This document shows, in pieces, positions 1-11,165 of a stretch of DNA of 64,000 bases (positions are counted from its first letter, which is position 1; each line of letters starts with the position of its first letter). Location: assembly GCA_023238725.1 (NCBI GenBank), contig CM041551.1, positions 8,855,759 to 8,919,758 on the forward strand, read 5' to 3'. Source of the stretch: Scortum barcoo. Lineage: Eukaryota > Chordata > Actinopteri > Centrarchiformes > Terapontidae. The position numbers were made by a program, and so were the translations under genes. The notes under the pieces are model-generated. The model had not been told where the DNA came from and made no database searches. It worked only from the letters and a program-made list of their open reading frames with translations.

Positions 1-2341
1 CCTCACTTTTTTAAGGCGAGATGCTCGTAGCTAGGCATAACGCGGGGCTGCTATGGGTTTATTTTTACTACTGCTGTGTTTATGAAGTCAATATTTTATT
101 TCACAGTATCATATGGCAGTGGCGTTCAGCAGAAGCTATATTTTAGATATTTTTTCCAGAGTGGGACATGGATGGGATATTCAGCCTTGTTGTGGGATTT
201 TGACGTATTGACAAAGATGACATCTTTGGTTGAAATGCACACAAAGGCCTAAAGTGGAGGAAATGAAAAAAACAAAGACTCGGGTTAAGGTCTCAAAGGG
301 CCTTCAGGTATGTTGCCAGATCTGGTTTAGTTTAAATCTTAAATACACTTTATTTTCAGTGTCAGTATTCTCAAACTGGCACTGTATGCCCTTATTGTAT
401 ATTTGAACACATACAGATCTTTTGATCCTTTTTGTCCAAGCAGATCAAACGTATCACGTAACGTATCTAACATATGGAAGTAACAAAGAACCCTGATACA
501 ATCATCTTTTCAGGGATGAGAAAAGTTGTCTTGCGAGCAGCCTACGCAATCCGGTGTAGAAAACATTACAGTCCACTATTCTTTACAATAATAAAAAGAC
601 CTATATTGACATTGCTTTTATACGTATTTGAACCAACAGCAATGGGATATGTAGCATAATACCATGTACATAGTTATTCAGTTGATGCTTGTGTATTATT
701 TTAGGAGCTTTAGCCTACAGTGCACAAATCTCAGGGTCAGAGAATCTGGCAAGATCTTACCATTGATTATCTTCAAGTGGCACCTCAATACAAATCGTTA
801 ACAAGGGACTTTGGCCTCTTCCGAGCAGCATTAATTGATCTGGTAAGAATGTTTAGAGAAACAAAGATGAGTGGCCAGGCAGGTGAATAGCGCTGAAGCT
901 AAATAGCAAGATTCCAAGATGATTCAGTTTGTTTACCTCTTCAAAGACGCAAACATTTCTTAAGGATCTATACCTCTGTGACAGCTGTTACTGTGTGCAG
1001 TGTGTGCAATGCGGTAAGGTTTCTAAGAAACAGTTGCTGGAGAGGTGTCATTTCTGCTGCTGTATGGCCTATAATTGTAAGCAGCTAATTGAAAAGATAG
1101 AATTGGTTGAATTACTTGGCCTTGTTCACGTGAAAACATCTCATGAAAAAGAGAAACAAAGGCCACTTTAATGCACTGGCAAAAATAAGGAGCAAAGAGA
1201 GCTTTATGTTTCTCCTAATAGCTATTGGATTATCACATCATTGACTGGAATATGCATGGTTTACTGTATATCACAGAAATGTAGGAATGCTAATGGTTAT
1301 ACATTTTTGTAAATGGTCACATTTACAAGCCTTATAGTACCTCTAGTAAATATTAAAGAGTAACTACACACCATATTCTTTGAGCTCTAAGGACGCCTTC
1401 GTTGAAGTGACCACACTGCGCCTTAATGTGGAAGAGATGGTGAGCGCATGTATACATTTGACATTTATTTACATTAAGATGTGTGAGACATGGGAGATTG
1501 ATATATGTAACTTTTTATCATCATGAGGTAATGTTAGCTACTCATGTCAAAGTTTGGGATAAACCATTGATAAAGTTGAAAATAATGCTCAAATAAATCT
1601 GAACATTTAAAAAATGCATTTTATTTACATCTACCATAAATACAGTGCAAATGGTCATCCACTGTCTTACTGTCTCACTGTCTGAAGGCCACTTTTTGTA
1701 TATTCAAACTTTCTATGGATGATCCCAGAACAAAGTATACACATTTTAATGAAATTCTCCACCTTGAAACACTGCCTACTGGTTTCTTTCAAAGAGTTTC
1801 AGCTTGTGAATCCATAAATCACTCAAAGCTATTTATTGTGTTTGTTTGCTTTTTCCATTTCTCTGTCTATCCCTCTGCAGTGTCTGTTTCATCTTTCCAT
1901 ACTGAATTAGCATTTAAGTACAATTTTAATCTTTCTCCCCATGTTGCTTGTGCGCTGCCGCTGATCTCCATCTTCCCCACCTTCACGTCAAGAACCTAAC
2001 CTAACCTCAGATGTGGTTGTTATGGCGAGGGGCCCTGTCACCGTGGAGACATTAGCAGTGTAATCAGCGGGAGGCGCATGTACCTCATCCTAGTTACCGT
2101 TGTCGGGGCTCAGCAGGATATGACACGGGCCCAGCAGGAAGGGGTAGTGATTAGAGCAGGACAGGGTTATGAAGATGCCATAACACTGCAAAATGATCAG
2201 AGTTGTTTCATTAGGAGCCACAAACACATGAGGATTGTTTTTCCAGCAACAATACACAAACTGCAGTGGCAGTATAGTAATATTCATTTTCCTATGGCAA
2301 ATTCTGTGCTTTCATACAAACTAATTCATTCATTCTATTCA

Positions 2342-2342
<1 letters not shown>
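1..2342. other. Non-coding unique sequence
   Basis: AT-leaning unique sequence with no recognisable gene. Open frames of 61-94 codons here have no recognisable domain and no flanking splice signals. A TCACGTGA E-box palindrome lies at about 1126. Nothing else stands out before the tetranucleotide array. Confidence 0.6.

Positions 2343-2430
<88 letters not shown>
2343..2430. repeat. (ATCT)22 tetranucleotide microsatellite
   Basis: The repeat is an uninterrupted run of ATCT units, 88 bp or 22 copies. Read in frame it gives a repeating Leu-Ser-Ile-Tyr peptide, which explains the 124-codon open frame across it. Pure tetranucleotide arrays of this length are usually highly variable between individuals. 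Confidence 0.98.
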
Positions 2431-2431
<1 letters not shown>

Positions 2432-5400
2432 AAAATTCTTTGCCCTCTCTGATTCACACATTTTCACAAATAATTCATTCCATCTCTGTATTGGTCCAGA
2501 ATATTTACACTGGAAATCAAATTCTGTTGTTGTTTGTGGTGCAGGCATGAATAAAAACATGAGTGTGATTTTCCAAGGCAGAATAATGTGCCATTGGCGC
2601 CTTTTCCTCTGGAGTTCCATTGCCCTAAAATGAGGCCGGTCAGACGTGGAGTGATGGTGTTCCATGATGGTATTATGCGATCACTACCTGCCCGCACGCT
2701 TCCTTCGCCCTCTCCCGCGCTCCCTCTCTCTTTTGCCATATCCCTCTCGCCTCATTTTAGCCTCACCCTGATGTCCAAATACTAAAACCAGCCATTTTGG
2801 ATCCGCATCACTGTCATTCCATTATGATGGGAGCACGGAAGCGTGCAAGCACATGTGCAAAGATCACAAATATGTATGGAGTAATGCACACATGGCCACA
2901 CAGTGACATTGTTTCGCAATGGTAAAATCTCCCTAAAAAATCTCTCACATTTGAAATCAGTTTGTGATAGAAAGATATCGGAGCTACTATATACCGACAG
3001 ACATTCAGCATTATAGCAGATTTAAATGTCAGTGTACAGCACAGCTGGAAAGGGAACATGGTATGCTGTGACTCCACCGATCTATTTCCGTAGTGGCATA
3101 ATTGGACTGCTACTTGCATAAAGGAAATACATATGGGTGCACTATATCTTTTGACTTGACTACTGGTACCATAGCTGTAATAAATACATAATTTAACAGT
3201 GTTCACTGTTCCAATTTTTTGGTACATTCTCCCTTTGCATGGTGTATCAATGGTCCTATTGTCCTTGAGATGTGTCAAAACGTCTTTTATTAGTCTGAAC
3301 ATTCAGCATTCCTCCATTCCTGCACCATTATCGTGATTCTAATTCTTATTCATTCTTTGAATAGGCAGTACATCTGAGGCAGACTGCTCATTTATCCAAG
3401 CTGAAGGTTTCTATTGAAAGCAACAACGGCGTGCGCGAAGTAATGTTCATAGCAGGAACTTGATCCTTGGATGATGGCTGTGTTAAGATGGCAGATAGGG
3501 AAAGAAATCCTCCCCAGTGGCGCCTTCATCTTTGATATGCAGGCCCTCCTCACATATGGCTCCCTGTATGAATATTTCACGTTTGTTTATATATATTTAC
3601 ACACACATTTTTATTAGAGGGAATTATGTCTTGGAAATGTCAAGGTTAATTTCCTGGTAAGGAGAGAGAGTGAGACAAGGGGGCAAGGCCTGCAACAAGG
3701 AGAGGAATGTGGAGGACTTGAACGTGTGTGTGTGTGTGTGTGTGTGTCACTTGGTGGGTGCATGTCTGTGTTAAACAACCACATAAGAGAGAAGGACAGT
3801 AGCCCATGTAGGAAGGACAGAAATACGTTTTATTATTCACATACCTGTCATAGCAAGCAGTTGTTCAGATTTGGGAGGAGAAAGAGAGCATGTGAGAAAA
3901 GAGAGAGTGAGAGACAGGGATCAAGAAAGGAAAAAGATGTGTTGCAGAAAAGCACAGCTCAGGCCACATACCTGAAGGAAAAAACACAGAGGGCAAAGGT
4001 AAAGACTGGAGGAAGATATATGTATACCAAACCTAATATTCTTCTTCCTACAATAATAATAATAATAATATATTTTCAACAATAACGTAATTCTACTCAA
4101 GCACAAATTATTAACATAATTAAAACAGTAATGCAGTCATTTCAGTGAAATTATGAATCAACAAAACACTTTGGACATGAATAATGCACTCGTCATGATA
4201 GCATATTTGTCAGACAAGTTGAGCACAAAATGATGACAGTGAAAGTTTAGACGTCTCAGAACAGGAAAAAAAAGAGCAAAAGGTGAGTTGGGTGAAATAG
4301 ATGGTATTCAGTCAAAAACAAAATATCACTGTACCTTGATGTGCACAAACAAACAATAAAGTGCATGTTGCTGTTTCATTCTGTGCCCCAGCCTTCTCTC
4401 TTCCCTCCATCCAATTTAACTTCTTTGTTCCTGTTTGGTGAGACATTTTCCCCTCCGCTACAAAGCCAACGTCATGTTCAGAGCTTTTCTACATAAGTGT
4501 TTCATGTCACTCCTTTTCCCCCTAAAACACACTTGCCTATTCTGTGTGTTCTTGGTCTTATATTTGGGTTTGAGAGTGGATAGGTAACATTAAAGACCTA
4601 TCACTTTCTCTCTCTGTCATTTCCTTCCTTCGTGCACCATTTGATCTGAAGCTAGATATGGCTTTTAGATGTGGATGCAGATGCGCACGCACACACATGC
4701 ACATACACGCACATGGAATTCCTGCGTGCAAACACATGCACTGGCGCAAACAATTTGCACGCACTCTGTGTCTGACTGACAGATGAGCAGTTTGAGGGAA
4801 CACACGTATACGCACACTCAAACATGTGCAAAAACACGCCTTTATCTCGCAAGGCTTTTATTTTGTGTATTTCCTCCGAGCCAGACATCAAAAGGCGAAT
4901 ACCATCTCACATCACACAGACAAACAACAATATTACAATCCCTGGTACTCGACAATGCCATTTTCAAATGCCCCACCCTTGACAACTTGTGGAATGGGTT
5001 GAAGGAAAAGAGTATTCAAACAAACAGACATGAATACACAACAAATACCACCTACAACCAATAAAATATGCATGGCAGAGGACGACTACCTTTAAACTGA
5101 CTACTGTCAGAATTAATAACATGCACAAAAACACTACCAGTGACTGTCTTCCACAGGTGTTTGTCTGTGTATCTTCATATTCTATTCTATCCATGTTCTA
5201 TTTTTGCACTTAGGTGTGCATGCATGTTTGTGCTTTCAACGCTCAGTAATATGATGTCAAAATGCATGAGAAGCTCAGATTATTAGACGAGTTGTAAGGG
5301 AAAAAAAAAAAGTTCCCCCCCTCCCACACCATATTTTTCTCATTTCTTTGTTTTATACAAATTTTCATGACACCCATACATAAATATCTTAAAGTACAGC

Positions 5401-5700
5401 GACTGTCCTGACATAAATCATTTCAACAACCGTACAGAATTATGGAACCCCGCGGAACCCTCCAAATGTTCAAGTACAAAATGTTCTGAAAGTCAAAATT
5501 AATGCACTTGGATATTAAGAATGTGCCCGTCAGAAAAACCTTGATATGATAGATCCCAATAACTCATCTTTTCTTTTACTCCTGCCTTTGTTCACTCTCT
5601 TTCTGATCTGTAATTGAAAAAGCATTCCATTTTTATTTTTCACCGCTATCCAAAGGCTAAATCCAAAACACCAGCCAAGAGGTTAGCCTGGTCACCTGGC
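2431..5700. other. Non-coding stretch with one (GT)n run
   Basis: This is mostly unique sequence. It holds a (GT)12 run at 3724-3747, a short (AAT)n at about 4052-4070, and CA/CG-alternating sequence at 4681-4830. A minus-strand open frame of 162 codons at 2814-3302 is the longest frame in the area that contains no simple repeat. It has no recognisable motif and I treat it as chance. No promoter-like CpG density is present. Confidence 0.55.
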
Positions 5701-5710
5701 ACCCACAGGC

Positions 5711-5778
5711 ACTCTTTCTCCCTCTCTCTCTATATATACACACACAGACACACACACGCACACACACATACACACACC
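5711..5778. repeat. Compound (CT)n(TA)n(CA)n microsatellite
   Basis: A short CT run passes into TATATATA and then into an imperfect CA run ending near 5778. A second pure CA run lies at 5880-5904. Confidence 0.95.
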
Positions 5779-5879
5779 TGGCTGCTGTGCTTCAATAAAC
5801 TGTAAATTCCTCCTCTGCGCTCACCGTACTGCACTAAGCTAACCCTTTAAAAGTCACCCGCCTCCACCTTGTAATGCAT

Positions 5880-5904
5880 GAACACACACACACACACACA
5901 CACA
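5880..5904. repeat. (CA)n microsatellite
   Basis: The run contains about 12 CA units and is followed by further CA-rich sequence to about 5960. Confidence 0.96.
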
Positions 5905-6067
5905 GACCCACACATATACTTACCCACAGTCACACACAACAGACAAGCCCAAACACACAAAAAACAATGTGGCTTAGTGGATGGTATCAAATTTAGTGGC
6001 CACGGGGATCTGGCTGGGGTCGTAAATCTATATCTAACATGTGAGAAAATCTCTACATGAATATCTG

Positions 6068-6472
6068 GAGACACGGGGGGAGAGAGAGACGGAGAGACAG
6101 ACAGCAGGATACAGAGAGAGAGAGAAAGACAAAGGCAAAGAAGCAGAAAGCAAAGTAAGAGTCTTGTAGGGGCATCAGTGGGGGACAGGAGGTATAGAGA
6201 GAAATAAACAAACATGCAAGATGGTCGAAAAACCGAGTGGGAGAGTGGGCGACAAAGCACGGTGGAGGAGAGGAGGAATAAGCAAGCGAGATAAAGATAA
6301 ACCGGCAGAGGGAGAAATAGAAAGATAGACGGAGCAAGAGAGTCACAGACGGAGAGAGTATGACAGTGAGAGATATTTGGGGCGGAGAGACTGACCGAGG
6401 AAGAGAAGGAGGGCTGAGAGAGAGAGAGAGAGGGAGAGACAGACAGACAGACAGACAGAGAGAGAGAGAGAT
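6068..6472. repeat. Long polypurine (GA-rich) tract with (GACA)n
   Basis: For about 400 bp the plus strand is nearly all purine, with runs of GA, GGA and AAAG. The tract ends in GA-rich DNA (6411-6471) containing a (GACA)5-like block at about 6437-6458. The complementary strand yields serine/leucine-rich open frames of 209 and 232 codons (5847-6476 and 6053-6751). These are artefacts of the tract. Long purine/pyrimidine asymmetry can form triplex DNA. Confidence 0.9.
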
Positions 6473-6924
6473 ACATGACCCCTCTCTCTCTAACAATGGC
6501 TCTTCATGTGGTGCCCAGCTTAGCAGCAGGCGAGCCGCTGGAATCAGGAATGTGGAATGTGGGATTTCAGGCTTGGAAGTGATAGCTACTGTCTGTGTGT
6601 AATATTTAGGGCCGACACAGGGAGCCTCTGGCACGCCATGAAACACATGGACGGCGCTGCTCTTTCTGCTGCAAGTCGGTTTATGTCTCTTGCCTGCGTG
6701 TATGTGTGTGTGCGTGCGTGCATACGTATGGGCCAAAGTGTCGAAAAACATTTGTGCGAAGAGTTGTGCGTATGTACGGGACTGTGAGTAGTCTTCAAAA
6801 ATTTATATGTTAAAGAAAAACATTAGCGTATTTTTCTTTTCACCAAATACTCTCTGTCATATTATTTCTATCAGTTTAATGATAGTTTGTCTGACATGTG
6901 GTCAAAGAAATATCCAGAACTTTA

Positions 6925-7392
6925 ACCACAATGTAAAAATACTCCAAGCAAGTAAAGTAAATGAAAATCTTGCATTCAAAATTTTGCCTAAGTAAAAATG
7001 TACTGAATGTATCAAAATTAAAAGAATAAATTATGCAGAATGGCTCCCTTTAGTATTATATTAATACATACTATTGAATTATAAAAGTAAAATTGGAATA
7101 AGAATATTAATTTGTTATTTCAAACAGCATTTAAATGTATTTATTTAAAATAAATTAGGCTAATTTAATTATTGTATATACTGTTAATTACTTTAATTTA
7201 TAACAATGCATCATATTTTATTTGTTGATAGTTTTGTTATTATAGCTGTGAAATATATGTAGTGGAGTTAAAAGTACCATATTCGTCTCTGAATTATTGT
7301 AGAGTTCAAGTGGAAAGTAGCATGAAATGGTACCGTGCTTGAGTGAATGGTACCGTGCTTGAGTGAAGTACTCGGTTACTACTGCTCTGTGA
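6925..7392. mobile_element. Decayed teleost dispersed repeat (AGTAAAAGTACT-type)
   Basis: This stretch aligns by eye with a dispersed element common in ray-finned fish. The order of its features is preserved. An AAAAATACTCC... and GCATTCAAAAT segment lies at about 6934-6982. A TTATGCAGAATGGCTCCCTT block lies at about 7032-7051. An AT-rich middle follows, with ACAATGCATCATATTTTAT at 7202-7220. Then come AGCTGTGAAATATATGTAGT (about 7244-7263) and GGAGTTAAAAGTACCATATT (about 7264-7283). The right end is a decayed form of the TACTTGAGTAAA/TTAGTTAC terminus. It carries no coding capacity. I do not assign a transposon class, because I recall the consensus but not its classification with certainty. 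The ends are approximate and I see no clear target-site duplication. The copy is heavily mutated and so old. Confidence 0.85.
7327..7366. repeat. 20-bp direct tandem duplication inside the dispersed repeat
   Basis: Two identical, directly adjacent 20-bp copies (ATGGTACCGTGCTTGAGTGA) occupy 7327-7346 and 7347-7366, near the right end of the dispersed repeat. The perfect identity inside an otherwise decayed element indicates a recent slippage event. Confidence 0.95.
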
Positions 7393-7742
7393 GTGTACGT
7401 CATAATCACACAGATAAAGAGGCCCTAACGAGCGTTTTAACTCAGCTCCAGAAATAGTTGTGTTAACCTTCTGTCTGAGTCTAATCTTCACAAGTTCCCT
7501 GCATAAATAAAAAGTTGCAAGTATACACACACGCTGTATGTTGTTACCCTCTGTCTCTCACTCTCCGTCTCTCTTTCACACACGGAGCTAACACACACAC
7601 TGCTGCTAACACAGGAGACAGTTGTTGCTGGCCGCCCCAATGCAGCCTGTCATGGCTGTTAGGCCAAATCCCATGAATTATGGCTCTTCCAGATGTAAGA
7701 GATTTCTAAGCTGCCTCCAACGGCCTGCGGTCTGTGTGAGTG

Positions 7743-7780
7743 TGAGAGAGAGAAAGAGAGAGAGAGAGCAGAGAGACAGG

Positions 7781-7815
<35 letters not shown>
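7743..7815. repeat. Interrupted (GA)n microsatellite
   Basis: Two GA runs are separated by a CAGAGAGACAGGAAAACA interruption. The run generates spurious Arg/Glu and Ser/Leu open frames on the two strands. Confidence 0.96.
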
Positions 7816-7817
<2 letters not shown>

Positions 7818-8064
7818 AAATTTGGGTTTATGCAGTGTCATCCAAAAATCCATCTTCCTTTCTCTATCACTCATCTTTATTATTTTTCTGTAGCCTATCA
7901 GCAGAAAATCTGTCATTACTTCAAATTACCTTTGGACAAAAATATTATTTTACTTATCACACATTTTAAATTTCTTAGGAATATGTGACTTACATCCGCA
8001 AGAAAGAGTGACTACCAAGCAAGCTCGTATTTTTTAAAAGAGGGCTGGAAATGGGATATTTTTG

Positions 8065-8330
8065 GAGGAATATATTTTTCCAGCCCAGTGGCGGTGTTTG
8101 TGTGAAATGAAATCACGACACATTCTACGTTTTCCCCCGCTGTTAATCACGTGTTGCTGATTTTTAAGGCGCTGGAGGTGGTGGCGCAGCATTTGTATTT
8201 ACATAGTCATGACTAATTATCACTTTGATTATCAGAAAATATTTAGCAGCCATCATGCGTCTCTCGAAAACTACCAGTTGCTGCAGGATTATCGACACAT
8301 CGATCATTTTGTCTGACCAGTGCATTAGCT
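8065..8330. promoter_or_regulatory. Candidate conserved non-coding element
   Basis: This is repeat-free, mixed-composition sequence between microsatellite zones. It contains TTAATCACGTG at 8143-8153 (homeodomain half-site fused to an E-box), GACTAATTATCAC at 8211-8223 and TGATTATCAG just after. Dense TAAT cores in low-repeat sequence resemble vertebrate developmental enhancers. Conservation is not shown from this one genome. Confidence 0.3.
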
Positions 8331-8334
8331 TAAT

Positions 8335-9279
8335 TTCCCCGCACGCACGTCAACACTTAAAATTCAACCCCCATCGTTCTCTTACTTCGTTTGGTCTGCT
8401 CTCACTCTTTCTCTCATTAGTACTTCGTAACCAGACAGTTTATTTGAAATTATGAAAGCATTACACTCTCTGATGTAGCAGTTTAAAAATCAATAGCTGA
8501 AACCCTAGCCGCCTCACTTAAGCCCTCTCCTATGGCAAAGGGGATGTCTCTTTCTCCCTCTCTCTTAAATGGTAATTTCATTTGCAGTCACTAAGACCTC
8601 ACCGATAATTACCAATGCCCTGAGAGAGAAAGGCGAGTGAAAGAGAGAGGGGAGAGATGGGAGACAGGAGAGGGTAAGAGGAGAGATGGATTAAGAAAGG
8701 AGAGTGAATGCCAGTCATTAGAAAAGCTTTCCTCTCTCCCTCCTTTGATCAGAGTTAAGAACACATTGCCTTTGCTCTATCGCTCCCTGACACCAACCTC
8801 TGAAAAGAAAAGATGGAGCACAGGAGGGGAAAAAAAAAGGTGAGTGAGGAATAGACCGACCAAAAAAAAAAAAAAAGAAAGAAAGAAGAAAGATCCCTGA
8901 AGTCTTAAATAGCAGGCCTTAATTTTGACATTGAACCCCTCTCTGTTCTTGGGTTACAGCGGGGCCGTCCATTTTCGGAGAGCTCCGCCATCCATTTCCC
9001 CCCCCTTTCTTCATCTCTCAAATGAACTAATCAGAAAGAGGAATATGAAGTGTCCTGCAGGATCCATTTCTCTAGAAGCATATGGCAATGATTGATGGGG
9101 GACAACTTTGACTTTCCCGGGTCATCCTCCTCGCACACATCTGGGAGCATGCAATAATTCTCTTAATTTTAGACCCCGTCTCTTCCTTCTGCTCCTTCTT
9201 TTTCTGTCCTTTTTTTTTTCCCAAAGAACTTCAATTTCACAAAAAAGAGCCTCCTCTCAGCCTATCCCTCCTCTCTCTC

Positions 9280-9318
<39 letters not shown>

Positions 9319-10380
9319 GCTAACACAACCAGTCATTTTGGCTGAAATAAAGGTACCGTAGTGGTGGTTGCCAGATGTTTATAAGGACTGTTGGGGCAAT
9401 CCCCTTGTTTTTTTATGGCTCCCATGATTTTTCTTTCTTGCTTAAAAAAGCCTTAAGAACCACTTATGTCATACAGCTATGGTAACTGGATTTACCATAT
9501 GTGTAATGCTAGTTGATATTTCATCATGACAAATACTGTAAAAGAGCCACAAGGAATATGAGTTACCTGTGTTTATTGCTTTTGAATAAATTTCAGTCTG
9601 AAGGCAGCTTCTTTTGCAAAAAGCCGCACATCCTGAGATTTATGCACATCCAGTTCAGACTGAAGGGAGAAAAGAAAGGAAAAGATATTTCCCTTTTGTT
9701 TCAGTTTTGTTTGGTCGCTCAATTAATTCAGAGCTAAATGAAAAATAACAAAACTTGGAAGTTAAAGTGATGTATTATTCACAGCCATTTGAAATTCCTA
9801 CAGGCTTTAACTTTTTAGTATGTTATGAGAGAGAGGAGGAGAGAGCCAACCATTTCAAACCGCCCCGACAGCAACTGGGCCTTGTTAGCTGTGCATTGAA
9901 ATCATCTTTGACTTCGGGTTTACAATAACAGAGAGGAACTTCGACCACTAAATGCTTTCGGGAAACCCACCCGTCCTCCTCCTGCCATGTGATGATCCCA
10001 CCTCTGAAATATTCAGCACCATTAACATTCCGATGGGTATCATCCCCTTTCAGACACAATTCGCTCTGCTCTTCAGACCTGTGGGCCAAGGCAGGGAGAG
10101 GCCCGGAGCAGATGCTATCTGTTCTCATTCTTCACAAGATCCCTCCTCCTCAAAACGCACACTTTATATGTGTTATATTTGCTGCAGAGGAAATCAGTAG
10201 ATTCAAGATGAAAACATTTATAATAAAACAGTTTTCTTTAAATTTATACATGCTGGAATATTTTACTTTAGGCCCATTAATAACAAAGTCAAGGAGATTT
10301 ACATTTCATTTAATTGCATGTAGTTAAAATTGTATTTTTTTACCTCAGCTGCTGTGCAGACAGTGTTCTGTTATCTTTAA
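8335..10380. other. Non-coding stretch with (CT)n
   Basis: This stretch is unique sequence with purine-rich patches at 8625-8700 and 8828-8895, a (CT)n run at 9269-9315 and a TGATTGAT Pbx/Hox-type motif near 9088. No exon is supported. Confidence 0.55.
9269..9315. repeat. (CT)n microsatellite
   Basis: A run of about 23 CT units with a single G interruption. Confidence 0.96.
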
Positions 10381-10384
10381 ATAC

Positions 10385-10470
10385 TCAGCCATTAGAAACT
10401 CCTATCAGTGTTATTGGCCAATAAAAGCTGAAATGTGTTTGATCTTAATTGCTAATGATGTGACTATGTG
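10385..10470. promoter_or_regulatory. Candidate regulatory element with CCAAT palindrome
   Basis: A perfect 14-bp palindrome, TTATTGGCCAATAA, at 10411-10424 places two CCAAT boxes back to back. TTAATTGCTAATGATGTG follows at about 10445-10462. The sequence is repeat-free. The element's function is inferred only. Confidence 0.35.
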
Positions 10471-10634
10471 GGTAAATTGTTTTGCCAATCAAATCTTGTG
10501 TTCTCTCCTATACTTACAGCTGCTTTCACGTTGTCAAGCCAAGTCAAGAACTGCCCACAATTAGCTAGGTGTGTGTGTGTGTGGTGTATTTGTGAGAGTG
10601 TGCAGCCTCTAATCGTGTGTGATCATGTGAGAGA

Positions 10635-11165
10635 CGGAGAACCACACAATTAGCCAGGCATTTAGGCATCTTAATTGGTGACATTCGATCTCAGGCGCCG
10701 GCTGATGAACCACTTAGCAGCAGACATATGGATTAGCACCCGGCACGGCTCTCTCTTCTCAGATGTAACTAACAGGTCAGGAATTAGTGCTCTTAACACC
10801 GCCTTACAAATGAAGACAGCTGTATTGACTAGCATGGAAAACTACTTTCTCTTCCAGTTTGCTTTTGTCAGATTGAGTCTCCTGTTCAAGTCGTACTCCT
10901 GTCCTCGCTCCTTATCACCTCGCGTCATGTGTTTTCTCTTCTTATCAACTGAAGCGAGCTTTTGTTTAAATTTTACTCTCCTCATGGACGATCTCAACTG
11001 CCGCGTTGGCAGCGGGCCACTCAGATTTGGCCATGACAGTATTTGGCGTTTTGTTGTCATGGTGCTGAAGCTGTCTCAGTTGTCTGGGCAACATGCGCCG
11101 TGGCTCATGGGAGCCTCATAAATGTCATGTATCGACGGAACCGCTCCAGAGAGCAGGAAGTCCTT
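10635..11165. promoter_or_regulatory. Candidate conserved non-coding element cluster
   Basis: About 530 bp of balanced, repeat-free sequence contains ACAATTAGCC, ATCTTAATTGGTGACATT and several CpG-containing segments. It lies next to short GT-rich sequence at 10569-10625. A 148-codon open frame (10675-11121, plus) crosses it but has no recognisable domain. The frame is more likely a by-product of stop-poor composition than a gene. A search of this translated frame would settle the point. Confidence 0.3.

Noticed and set aside
2814..3302. 162-codon minus-strand open frame without simple repeats
   Set aside because: No recognisable domain, no signal for promoter or splicing, and within the range expected by chance for a 64-kb window.
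5847..6751. Minus-strand frames of 209 and 232 codons rich in Ser/Leu
   Set aside because: They arise from the GA-rich polypurine tract and adjoining CA repeats; two different frames are open over the same DNA, as repeats produce.
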